Shown piece after piece: positions 11,501 through 21,601 of a DNA stretch of 64,000 nucleotides; the stretch's first letter is position 1, and each line of letters begins with the position of its first letter. The position numbers and the translations under genes were made by a program. Where the stretch lies: positions 7,423,938 to 7,487,937 of the forward strand of contig CM052358.1 in NCBI GenBank assembly GCA_028551475.1. Direction: 5' to 3'. The notes below the pieces were generated by a model. The model was not told the origin of the DNA and ran no database searches. It saw only the letters and a program-made list of their open reading frames with translations. The DNA comes from Casuarina equisetifolia (Eukaryota; Streptophyta; Magnoliopsida; Fagales; Casuarinaceae).

Positions 11501-11830
11501 CTCTATCTCTCCTTTTTCCGTATTTCAGCCCTCCGATCCCACCTATGCTCTTTTCTCCGTAGTCGCTACCCAGTTTTTTTCAAAAATATACTGTAACGTT
11601 AGATGAGGTATAGGTTAAATATATAACTTTTTCTTTTTCGATCTATAGGTTTCTTATTGTGTGTTATATAACATCATTCCCTTTTTTTTTTTTTTTTTTG
11701 GTCTGGTTGGTTGCAAAGTTGTCTTTGATGTATTAAATCTATTCGTTCCTTATTTATTTTTTGTTTTTGTTTTGGGGTTCCATTTCATTCTTTTCTTGGC
11801 TGCTCTTGGCTTTCTTGGTTCTTTTCTTTC
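11501..11830. repeat. 330-bp dispersed repeat, copy 1
   Basis: This is nearly identical to 15778-16110: a CTCTATCTCTCC start, a shared ATACTGTAACGTTAGATGAG stretch, the T-tract, and a TTCTTTTCTTGGCTGCTC region near the end. The type is unknown. It has no recognisable coding domain or terminal repeats, and could be part of a larger non-autonomous element. Confidence 0.85.
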
Positions 11831-12734
11831 CTAATTTTTTTTTTTGCTCCCACTTCTTTTTGGATCTATTTGCTATGTAGGCATCTTATCATTAGAAAGC
11901 CCTTAGCTTAGCAATATTCTATATACATTTTGTATTTTAAAGAAATTGCTTAAGCTTGTAATGAGTTTAAAAAACTTTAACTTGTTAATGTGTGTTGAGA
12001 CACACATTGTATTGTAATATTTGGTATAAGGATTGTTTGACTCATTGAGAAAAAATTGAAAAGTGTAAAAGAAAGTTTTTCCTAATTTTATAATAAAGTA
12101 GACTTCAACCGGTTGTGTTGAAGAAGAAGAATATGAAAGTAGGTGAAAAGGGCTGAACCATCGTGTAAACTGATGTCTCATCTCTCTTGTATTTAATTAT
12201 CTTTAAATATTTTATTTAATTACAAAAAGTGATTAAACACAAATTAGAAGTGATTTTTTAAGGAAAAACCTAATTCATGCACCTCTTAGGTTGCTATAGG
12301 ATCCAACAAGTTTTGTTTGTATAATTTTATACCCAATAGTATGTTTTAGTTTTTTGTTATGAAAGAAAATGTTAAATCTAATATTTGTTCTTTGAAGGTA
12401 AAGTTACTTTATTTTGCTTCTGCATGGAGTTGTGCACCCACATTTTTCATTTTGTTTGGGGAAAACCTTACTTTCTATTTTCTCTTGAAATAATAAAAAA
12501 AAATCAAGAACACGACACTTCTATTTTTTTTTCCCTAGAAAAACCAAAAACTCGACAGCAATTGAACTTTCATGTCCAAGTGAAACCTAACTTGATGCCA
12601 AGAGCTATGCTGTCATGACCAAAAGCTGAAATTTGAAAACGAGAATGAAAGGTCATCGCACCTAGAAATTGAAATAATTTACCCTTCATATTTGAAAACT
12701 AAAACGACGTGGGTCAACATGCACAAAAAGTCAG

Positions 12735-12840
12735 ATGGCTTAATGTCCAAAGTTTCAAATCAACTTAATGCCGAAGTTTCAGATAGGCTTTCACATCTAA
12801 AGTTTCTCGTCGGCTTCCATGCCCAAAATTTCAGTTGAAC
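12735..12840. repeat. Imperfect tandem repeat, unit about 33 bp
   Basis: Four degenerate units with a common AATGTCCAAAGTTTCA-like core lie in an otherwise gene-free AT-rich stretch (11831-13078). Nothing else is recognised in that stretch. Confidence 0.6.
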
Positions 12841-13078
12841 TTTTGATGTACAGAAGAGAAAACGAACATCTTCTTCACAAACGAATATTAAATAAGCAAT
12901 TGGAAACCAAAATTCAAAATAAAGTAAAAAATTTAATGCAAGTTATCTTCACAGTGATTGATTGTGAATTGATTGAATAATTGAGAAGAATCCCAAAATG
13001 GAATTACAATACCACTAATGGTGGACAAGGTTTTTATTCATTTTTATTGAAATTTCCTAATAAATATAAAGAAAATAA

Positions 13079-15769
13079 TTGGCTTCTTATGGGTCCGTTT
13101 CGCAAGCAAATGAGCCGAAAGGTGCGTCCCAGAACACGCCGGCGGATAATATAGCGTTGGTAGGTTTTGATGCTGACGAGAACCCGTCGGAGATGTCGCC
13201 AGAGGTTTCTAAGTCCGTGTCTCTCAAGCGCTTCAACTTCTCACCTGGGATGGTAAGTAAATGGATTAAGTTTTTTCGAAAATTCCTTTTAGTTCAGCAG
13301 AAGGCGTAGTAGTGGTGTTAAAGGCCACACCTGTGTTGATTACTCTCTTACAGTAAAAATGCTTAAACTGTGCTGATTGTGTTGCTAATTTTTTTGGGCA
13401 CTTGTGATTGGTTATTTTTCTTTCCTAATAGCGAATTGAGTAATGATAAAAAATCCGAACTAATTTATTTTGCAATGATGTCTTTGGATGTTAAAAGCCG
13501 CATTGTCGAGTCACTATGGAGGACTTCAGTCATATGCATCACAACTGAATTGTTAGTTCCCATGATGTTACGAAGTTGCTTAATGTACACTAATTTATTG
13601 ATGTCCACTAATTTAAATGATTATGCTTTTTCTAAAATTAATTTTGTCAACATCGGTATGAGGATAGTTGATAAAGCAGAGCCAGGATGATGGGGGTGAT
13701 GAGGTCACATGGAAGATATCACCTGTAAATGAAAGGCTCCAGGCAGTTTCCAAGCGCATACCGGAGATGATGAGAGCGTTGGCCGAATCTTCAAGGCTCA
13801 ATGCCTTACACTTCGCCTATGCTCAAAAAATAAGGCATGTTGGTCGGTTAAGAATTTTGCGTCTGTTCATAATTTGTTGTGGTTTGATCATTTCGTTAAC
13901 TAATAGGGCGGTGCAGACTTCTCCTGGTAAGGCTGGTAAGGCTGGTAAGGTTGAGAAGTGGCTTTCTTCACCAACAAAAAAGGCTGCAGAAAAATCCTTG
14001 GTGTCCACCAATAGGGTTGGCTTGAAAAGGGTTAACCCGGATCAGGATGTTGATTTGCATGCAAAGGAAAGTGAATTGATTAGCTCTGGAGTCGCTAGTA
14101 GACAGAGTCCATTCCGAACTCCACCTTCGTTATCATATTGCCACGATAAGGTACTTTTATCATCATAAATGTTTGATTCTTGTTGCATTCGAGGGAGGAC
14201 AAAGAAGAAAACGATTTTCTTAAATGGCTCATTATTTAGGATGTAAGAAACGACCTTATAAAAAGCACCTTCATCTCAGTCATATGTTCTCTCTATTTCT
14301 TTGTCCATTATTTTTGTCATGGCAGCAACTGCTACAAATAATGTACGACTCAGTTTTTCTGATTCCTCGATCTTTTACTTTCGTTTTATTCCTTCTCACT
14401 CCTTTTTTTTCTCCTCCAACTGAAAGTTTGTACCTTTCTTATCTGATTTACACCATAACTAAATTGCAGATTTCTAGCGCTGTTACATGTACTGAAGCAT
14501 CAGATCAGCTGGATTTAGGACATCATAAAAAGGTATGGAACTATTGCATGCTGTTTTACTCTTTGATCCAAGTGTTATATTATCTTTTTAACTTGAGTGC
14601 AAGTTTTCGCATATTGAGTAAGAAACTTTACATGATTTAGTATGCAGGAATTGTATATAAGTTACTTGTAGCATTATAATGAAGATATCAGTTGACTTAT
14701 ATTGCTGTCTGGAACACGGGTAAAAATCACCTTGTTCATGTGTTTCATGTGAGGCAATACACTTTGTGGCTCTTCTCCTGGTGGCTAATTTAGAGCATTA
14801 TTTTGAAGACATAAGTTGACTAGACTTATATTCAACGCACAATTGCAAGTTTTCGTTTATTGAGCAAGAAAGTTTACATGATTTAGTATCCAGGAATTGT
14901 ATATAAATTCCTGTGACTCGTATTAATTACTAATGATATTTATTTGTTTAAATATCATTTTAGAGATTGCTTGAACTTTTGGATCAAGTAGAAGATGTCA
15001 TTTCTGTTGAAGACTCACTATCTAGTGAAACAGAGTCACATTCCTTCAAATCTTATGATAGAAATGGTAATGAGATGCCTGTCAAAGTTGATCCTGCAGG
15101 AGAAAGAGTGTATATGGATTTACCAGAAGAGATAAGGAAGGCTTCTTCCAATTCTAATTTTCTTGTAGTAGAGGTACTCTACTATTTCAATTTTCTGCCC
15201 TTTCGTTAGTGAAAGAGCTTTTGTATAAGCTTTTGTTGATAAGGAAATGAACGACGTCTTAAAGAATGATTATCCGAAAAAAATCTCTGCTACAGGTGTC
15301 AGAGAGGGGTAGACTTGTTGACACATCTGGTACTCAGTACCCATATAAGGTTTTCACTAAGCTTTACACTCAAACCATTTCATTGTTCCAGTAGAGATAG
15401 AAGAGTAGAAAACTGATTGCATGCTTTCCAGGTTCTTCGCCTACTGAATGAAGAAAGTGGAGAGGAGCGCGCGGTGCATTTGTGGGAAGAGTGGTAAGGC
15501 ATCTGTCTTCCTTTGGAGCCATTTATAACTTCTTTCTCTGTCTTTGTAACCATTCCCCCCAACTCTACTGAGCACCGTAGACATAATGCTTGTCAAGTTT
15601 TGTCTTCTTTGATGCCTTGTAAGGTTTCATAGTCTAGTTGCACCTGGAGATACTGTGAATGTCATCGGTGAATGTCATCGGTGAATTTGATGACCAAGGA
15701 AAGTGTGACATAGATCGTAACAGGAATTTTATAATTGTTCATCCAGATCTATTGCTGTCTAGAACACGG
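13079..15769 (+). pseudogene. DNA2: 5'-truncated, frameshifted fragment of DNA2 (replication helicase/nuclease)
   Basis: Eight successive exons match the N-terminal part of plant DNA2 (JHS1), the nuclease-helicase that trims Okazaki flaps and processes broken ends. Predicted exons are 13079-13252, 13668-about 13840, about 13909-14150, 14470-14532, 14964-15173, 15296-15349, 15432-15493 and 15624-15769. Marker strings are SPGM/LIKQSQDD across the first junction, TWKISPVNERL, VEKWLSSPTKKA, LLELLDQVEDVISVED and NVIGEFDDQGKCDIDRNRNF. Splice sites and phases all agree. The first exon starts in AT-rich DNA without the true N-terminus. In the last exon a 13-bp tandem duplication (15661-15673 and 15674-15686) shifts the frame and gives a TGA at 15682-15684. 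Downstream of the donor at 15770 the gene is replaced by the 330-bp repeat, so the nuclease and helicase domains are absent. This is a partial copy and cannot encode an active enzyme. Confidence 0.9.
14595..14935 (+). repeat. Internal duplication within a DNA2 intron
   Basis: About 95 bases at 14595-14690 (AAGTTTTCGCATATTGAG, then ACTTTACATGATTTAGTA and CAGGAATTGTATATAA) recur at 14840-14935. Between the two copies, 14699-14731 reproduces the end of the last DNA2 exon plus the first bases of its following intron. The intron has therefore been rearranged after or during copying of the fragment. Confidence 0.8.
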
Positions 15770-15777
15770 GTAAAAAT

Positions 15778-16110
15778 CCTCTCTATCTCTCCTTTTTCCG
15801 TATTTCAGCCCTCCGATTCCACCTATGCTCTTTTCTCCGTAGTCGCTACCCAGTTTTTTTCAAAAATATACTGTAACGTTAGATGAGGTATAGGTTAAAT
15901 ATATAACTTTTTCTTTTTCGATCTATAGGTTTCTTATTGTGTGTTATATAACATCATTCCCCTTTTTTTTTTGGTCTGGTTGGTTGCAAAGTTGTCTTTG
16001 ATATATTAAATATATTCGTTCCTTATTTATTTTTTGTTTGTGTTTTGTTGTTCCATTTCATTCTTTTCTTGGCTGCTCTTGGCTTTTTTGGCTTTTTTGG
16101 TTCTTGGCAC
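15778..16110. repeat. 330-bp dispersed repeat, copy 2, truncating the DNA2 fragment
   Basis: Begins eight bases after the donor of the last DNA2 exon, replacing the rest of that intron. It is nearly identical to 11501-11830, with a shorter T-tract. The two copies flank the DNA2 fragment in direct orientation, about 4.3 kb apart. Confidence 0.85.
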
Positions 16111-17149
16111 ATCGACATTACAAGTCAAACATAAAGGCAAAATCGATCAAAAGTAGAGTTATTTTTTTATACTCAATAATATTTGGAAAATAAAAAATAA
16201 CTTATATTGTCAGCACGTCTTTGACGTGTTTTGGACTTGTAAATCTACTTTTGTAACACGTCGATGAAGTCTGAATTTTATTTTGTGAATGATTTTATCT
16301 TTGAAATTGATTTCGCAGTTCTTTATAACTTTTAATGTTGATGTGACTCTGATCTATTGCTGATGTATTTTTATTTTGTGACTGTTTTTTGGCAATTTGT
16401 CTTTGAGTTCTAAATTTTATTTTATGAATGATTTGATTTTCCAAATAGTACTGAGTACTAGTATGTTTTTGTTGACTCTACGTTTCCATGCTATCTGTGA
16501 TGCCAATGTCCTTCATTTTCATTTTTTCGTTTATTCTTCTGATTTGATTTATAGACGATTGAATAGAATTAATGCAAATTAATTTTGCTTTGGGGAGAGC
16601 CAAAGTGATTAACACTATGCTTAAAATCCGTTCTTCTTTTAAATTTGTTAATTCTTTTGATTGGTACGAATTTAGAAATTGACCATAAAAAAAGTGCAAG
16701 CTTATTCAAATACCATGACAGTAGCGGAAGGAATATTACGTAGACCATAAGACATGTTTCCACTCCATAAAAAAATTAAGCGTGGTAAGTACACCCAAGA
16801 AACTCACACAAATCCATAAACATTCCACAAAGATATGTATTTTACCTTGTAAATCTAACATTTAATTTAAGTGTTGGCAATAATTCAACCACAACGTACA
16901 TAAATCAAACAAATAGACAGGTCATTTTATTGTGTGGACAAGACTTGTTAGTTGAACATGGAGACAAGACATCAACAAAACTAGGTAAATAACTCGAACC
17001 AGTTGCAAGATCACCAAACTGCAAGGTAAAATGAGGCCTTAAATATTTCAAGGTACTTTACCCACATTTCTAAATGGATTGAGGTCACCATGGATCTCAG
17101 AGGAAGGCCCCCAATTGTAGGATAATTATTTTACATATATAATTTGTCC
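16111..17149. other. AT-rich sequence without a recognised gene
   Basis: Only short open frames on both strands. The part nearest 17150 may be the 3' untranslated end of the LINE remnant that lies to its right on the minus strand. Confidence 0.5.
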
Positions 17150-17640
17150 TATTACAAAAGAAATACAACGTACTACATCTGAAATGGAGGAGAGTGCTTG
17201 AAAGAACACATGAACAAGATGACGAAATAAAATCTAAAGTATTAAGATCCAAGAAATCCAAAAAAGAAGAGAAGCCAATATTGACGATTTAAAAATGACA
17301 AGAGAAATGAATTTCAACCCATCCACTGAAAGCTAACTGCCTTCCAGATTCATAGGATCTCCTCCTCACAAAGTGCACCATAAAATACATAAAAGGACAG
17401 CATTTGAATTCATTTTACTATTGCTTGTTGAAGTGGCCTTTATGACAAATTAGTAACTCCAATAAGACAAGACATAACCCAGACAATTCTATAAAGACAA
17501 CGCAAGCAGCATAAGTTACCAACAAAAGGACAACAGAGAAGATGGTCCACGGCCTTGTGCTTGCTTTTCATGTAATAAGAGCACTTCTTGACACTATAAA
17601 CAGTCCAACTTAGTCCTCCATGAATCTATAGGGACTTCTA
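17150..17640 (-). mobile_element. LINE (L1-type) ORF2 3'-end remnant
   Basis: Read on the minus strand, this gives the end of a plant LINE ORF2 with several stops. At about 17610-17520 there is a zf-RVT-like segment (CSYYMKSKHKAVDHLL then CCPF, where the family has C-x2-C and HLLLHC). At about 17400-17330 it reads AVLLCILWCTL, as in the PLCLxWCIWRERN motif, followed by VDGLKFISLVIFKS, as in the VxxLKxxFLRTLF segment. The 5' part is missing and the break lies at the edge of the segmental duplication (about 17645). Inactive. Confidence 0.7.
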
Positions 17641-17646
17641 CTACAT

Positions 17647-19358
17647 GCAAGAGAAGTTTTCACGAATAGAAGGTCATAATGCCCCTAAACTAAAGCAGAT
17701 AAACAACATAAATATCTGAAAATGTTTTCTTCTATATCTTTAACGGATCTTCTAAGGTCCAAAATCTGGTCACGTGGGTTTTTCAGAACTCTTATAATTT
17801 GATTAGGAAAAATCCTCGTTCATCTCTCAGCAGCCGCGCCCCCCCCCCCCCCCCCCCCCCGCCCGAAAAAAAAAGAAGAAGAAGAAGAAGAAGAAGAATC
17901 ATTAATCCTATTTGTAAATGTTAACCTTTCCCCATGCTCTTTTGCTGCTTTTTTTTTTCTTTTTTTCTTTTATACAATTACTTACCTCAACCAGACATAA
18001 AAAAAACATTTATTTTACCAATTATTTTTTTCTTCACTTTTAGTACGTTTCCCTAATGCTTTAACAAAAATAATTTTGAAACTTGGATTTCATCCAAGTA
18101 AAGAAAGAATTTTCCATGTCCTACATAGTTCAAACTTAGTCAATAACTTCCAGTCATAGGACAAAGGTGAAAACAACTTAAGCATTATTTATTTTTTGAC
18201 CTTCTTACAAGTAACAAGAATATGTTAACTGTTAATTTTGTTAAACTCTGAAGCACAAAATACAATTTCCACCCACTATTGTGCATTGAATATGTCCATC
18301 ATAGCCAAATCAAGCAGTTTGTTGGCTATACTAAGTACTCTCTAAGTAGCTTACAAATGTTTTGCCCTTCATATTTACTTTAGATCCAGTTAGATTGTCC
18401 AAAGATGCCATTGGGCTACATGTAGAAGGGTTCCATCAATTCACTAGTCAATTGGTGGGAATTAAACTTTTCGTGCTAGCTTCCAACTCCAAAGGGATCC
18501 TTTCCTTGTATTATACTGGAAAAAAGATATTTACAAAACTATGTGCTGCATTAACAAATTGGACTATTTCTCTTCAAAGTTGACTAGTGAGTGGTTTTTG
18601 TCGTTTAATCTTTTCCCTTTTATTATTTATACTTTTATGTTACTTTCTTTGATGATAACCATGTACAATATATTATTTGTAGTTAACAATTCTAGTAAGA
18701 GGTTTTTCAATTTGGGAATTGCACTTTAAAGGAGTTTTTTTTTCTTTTTCTTTTTCTATCATGTTTTATATGAATTTTAATTCATACGTCAGATGACATA
18801 TGTGTTTTTTGTGAATTCTTTTTTTTTCCCCTTTTTTGTTCTCTTTTTAAATTTTAGATGAGATTGTTTTAAAATTGTGTTTGTGTCTCTTTTTCAAGTT
18901 CACAATTGCTCCTTGTAATTTTCTACTTCCTAAAGCCACCTAATTATATGTTTTCTAATGAATGATCAATGGTTCTTCTTCTTCGTAGGCTTTTTTTTTT
19001 TTTTTTTTTGTAAATTGATTAATGCAATAGCATATTACTTCAATTTTCATGTCATTCATCTTGTGCAATTGATTATTTGATTTTCCTTCATTTAATGTTC
19101 TCATATACCAATCTAATTCCAACCTCATTATGAAATTGGTGAATCATAGGTCCATAATGGAATCCAATGAAGGACATATACAACCTTTGCATGCTCGTTC
19201 TATCTTTACCCCTCGAACATATCCTTGGCTTGTATTTACCCAGGGAGGGAGGCAAATTGTTTTCGATGTATCAAACCAACGTTAGTACAAAAAAAGCATT
19301 CCAGAGATGAGCTTCAAAGAAACATACATTTATTCTCATGGATGGTATGTTTTGGTTA
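17647..19358. repeat. Segmental duplication, copy 2
   Basis: 17647-18555 matches 1-908 and 18556-19358 matches about 2671-3455. The copy therefore joins the left arm directly to the KIB leader exon, skipping 1.75 kb. It carries its own C-tract/GAA microsatellite (17840-17897) and ends abruptly within the KIB coding sequence, where it meets the AGD12-like gene fragment. Confidence 0.9.
19157..19358 (+). pseudogene. Truncated KIB/DUF295 pseudogene
   Basis: This is a close copy of the first about 67 codons of the gene at 3259, preceded by the same leader intron end. A TGG codon of the functional copy is TAG here (19283-19285), stopping translation after 42 codons. Homology ends at about 19358, so most of the propeller is absent. 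It is the product of the segmental duplication. Confidence 0.92.
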
Positions 19359-19361
19359 AAA

Positions 19362-19409
19362 CCTTCAATCTTTGTAGACTAGTTGATTCAATCCTACAAA
19401 GATTGAAGG
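19362..19409. repeat. Perfect 16-bp inverted repeat at the duplication breakpoint
   Basis: The arm CCTTCAATCTTTGTAG (19362-19377) is exactly complementary to 19394-19409, with a 16-base loop. It begins four bases after KIB homology stops and lies in what should be an intron of the AGD12-like gene. Confidence 0.9.
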
Positions 19410-19527
19410 ATGGAAAGCATCTGTTAGCATAAAAATGGCCTCCAAGGATATGGTCGAATATTTCTCCCATAATGTAATTTTATCGTTTTACTTTTTGCAA
19501 GATTTCCCACCAAAGTATCTTACTTAC

Positions 19528-21601
19528 CAATTTTAAGGGAGGAACGTTTTCAGGAATTGGCAAGTGTAGGCTTTCATTCCAAACTGGATTCAGGTTGTTC
19601 TCGATGACACTGGTCTTAACTGACTGCAATAAATGTACATATGGAAAAGTTAAATTACAAGCACATGCAGAGCAAACAGATAGTGTGAAACAGTGATAAG
19701 AACGTCAACGATATCATAAGAAGAAGAGACTCACTTGATGACTCAAGGCAAGGATTACATAGGGGTCACTAGTCATCACATCTCTAATAGCTAGATTGCT
19801 GCCTTTAACTATGTTTACCTTTATCAGTCCAATGAACTCAACCATACCTGCCTACAAACAGTACATATACCAAAATAAGATGTAATAAATTCAGATTTCG
19901 TGTTTTTTTTTTTTTAACTTTTATTGGGGAAGGGGGAGGGGATGATTTTAATGGATCTCATTGGGGGAAAGGGAGGCTCGAACCCTGGCCACTTGTGTGG
20001 AAATTTACCCCCCTAAAGCCACATTTTCTCTCTAAATCTCATCTATTTTAGGTAGAAATTTTCAGTTAAGGGTATGAGCAAATTGGAGACATAATTTCCC
20101 TCAAGTGTCTTTTTCCCTTCTTTTGTCAGAAAATTACAGGATGAACTAACCTTAATAATTAAATAATTTTCTCTTTTCTTTTGTCAAAGTTTGAATTAAA
20201 TTGGTATGAGAGTCAAAGCTCAAACACGAAAGTAGGATATTTACATTCTGATATAGCAAATCCAGGCAATGAATGTGGTTAGCACTCACCTTTGCTGGTT
20301 TTTAGTAGTTACTGGCAGAAATGTTACTGTGAAGCAATCCTATTTTGGCTTATTTTCAAGTTAAAAAATTTTGTGTTCCTTCTTGCTTCCATGCGCATGT
20401 CAATGCACTTTCCAATGACAAATAATTGACCAAGAATACTTACAATCCTTACAGATATAGAGCATAGACTTCTGTGATCACTCTTCGTCACTAGGAGGAA
20501 GAACAAATGTGCCTTGTTGCTAAAGATATAGGTTTATGAATAGTATATCCATTGAGACTTTCCTTTTACTCTGACAACGTTTACTATTAATTAGTCAAAA
20601 ATATCTTGAGATTTATTCTTCGAAAAGGAAAGGGATTAGGGAAGTGTTGGAGTTGGACTACTCGATTGAGCTGTGCTTATACATGTAGAGACAAAAATGC
20701 ATAACACATATAGTGCATATTCCAAACATTTAACTATCCATTCAGTAAATGTTTCTTGACTTCCTCCCTCCTGTGGCTAGTGTGGCTGCAGATACTACGG
20801 ATATTTGACTTTTCTATACTCAACATTTTCTAAAACGGCCAGTGAGTTATTATCTGAAAAGAAAAACCGCAAATTCATGTCCTTTTGCATGTTCCCAGGA
20901 CACGAAACATACTCAAGACACATGGGTATCTCCGTTTCTCATATGGGGGAATTTGTTTGGAGCTTGCAAAGAATCAAATCAAGTTCTTCCGCCAAAAAAC
21001 ATTCGGAAGAAAAGAAAAAGTCAGTAGCAAATTTTCTTCTCACAGCCAAAAATCATAAACAAAGAAAGCATTTAAACACCAGCACATATCTTATAAGAAC
21101 AGAATAAAATAAAATCATTACCAATGAGTTGCACTTCCTAGAGATATTGTGCTCGGAGTCTTTTTTACCCCAGCTATGCCGAAATGCCTGCGCAATACAA
21201 ATTCTAGTTGCTTGTTTCTCATATTGTTTCTTCTCTTGTGCAGAGTAAATGCCCACAGAGCTGCTTGGGGATGACGAACTCCTTTTATGAGCTGCTGACA
21301 AGGGGCAGTACAACTGTTTGTGGGGGTCCGCAAATTCTAACATCTCATCTTTTCTCCTGGGCGTTCAACAATGTTTCTGGTTTATAACAGGACATGTTTC
21401 CCATTAAAAAGTATGACAACTAATGTATTTGGATTACCTAATAAAATCAAGTCGGATTGCGGTAGAAGAATCTCGTTTTGGTTTCTTAAAGTTGTTTGGG
21501 ATGCAAGCTTCATACTTCTGGTTAACCACAATATTTCCTCCTAGCTTTTCCAAATTATCAACTTCTTCATCGGTCCATTCATCAAGCTTCACTGATAGAA
21601 C
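19528..21601 (-). pseudogene. ArfGAP-C2 protein gene fragment (AGD12 class), both ends missing
   Basis: Four exons in order on the minus strand are 21601-21438, 21356-21122, 19851-19735 and 19623-19528, with consistent GT-AG sites and phases and no stops. They encode the back half of an ArfGAP domain (VLSVKLDEWTDEEVDNLEKL, then NQKYEACIPNNFKKP and LDFIRRKDEML), a Ser-rich linker, and the first half of a C2 domain (GMVEFIGLIKVNIVKG, then RDVMTSDPYVILAL and NNLNPVWNESLHLPIPE). The family comprises GTPase activators of ARF proteins in vesicle traffic, with C2-mediated lipid binding. The zinc-finger exon with CxxC and the arginine finger was not found upstream to 25.9 kb. The C2 end is lost at the 19358 duplication boundary. 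Retained coding integrity suggests recent truncation; I call it non-functional because both catalytic and C-terminal parts are absent. Confidence 0.85.
19902..19995 (-). mobile_element. Possible SINE remnant in an AGD12-like intron
   Basis: On the minus strand a tRNA-type B-box (GGTTCGAGCC) follows CAAGTGGCCAGG and leads to a pyrimidine/purine-biased body ending in a poly-A tail (the T-run at 19902-19913). The A-box end is not clear. No target-site duplication was established. Confidence 0.4.
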
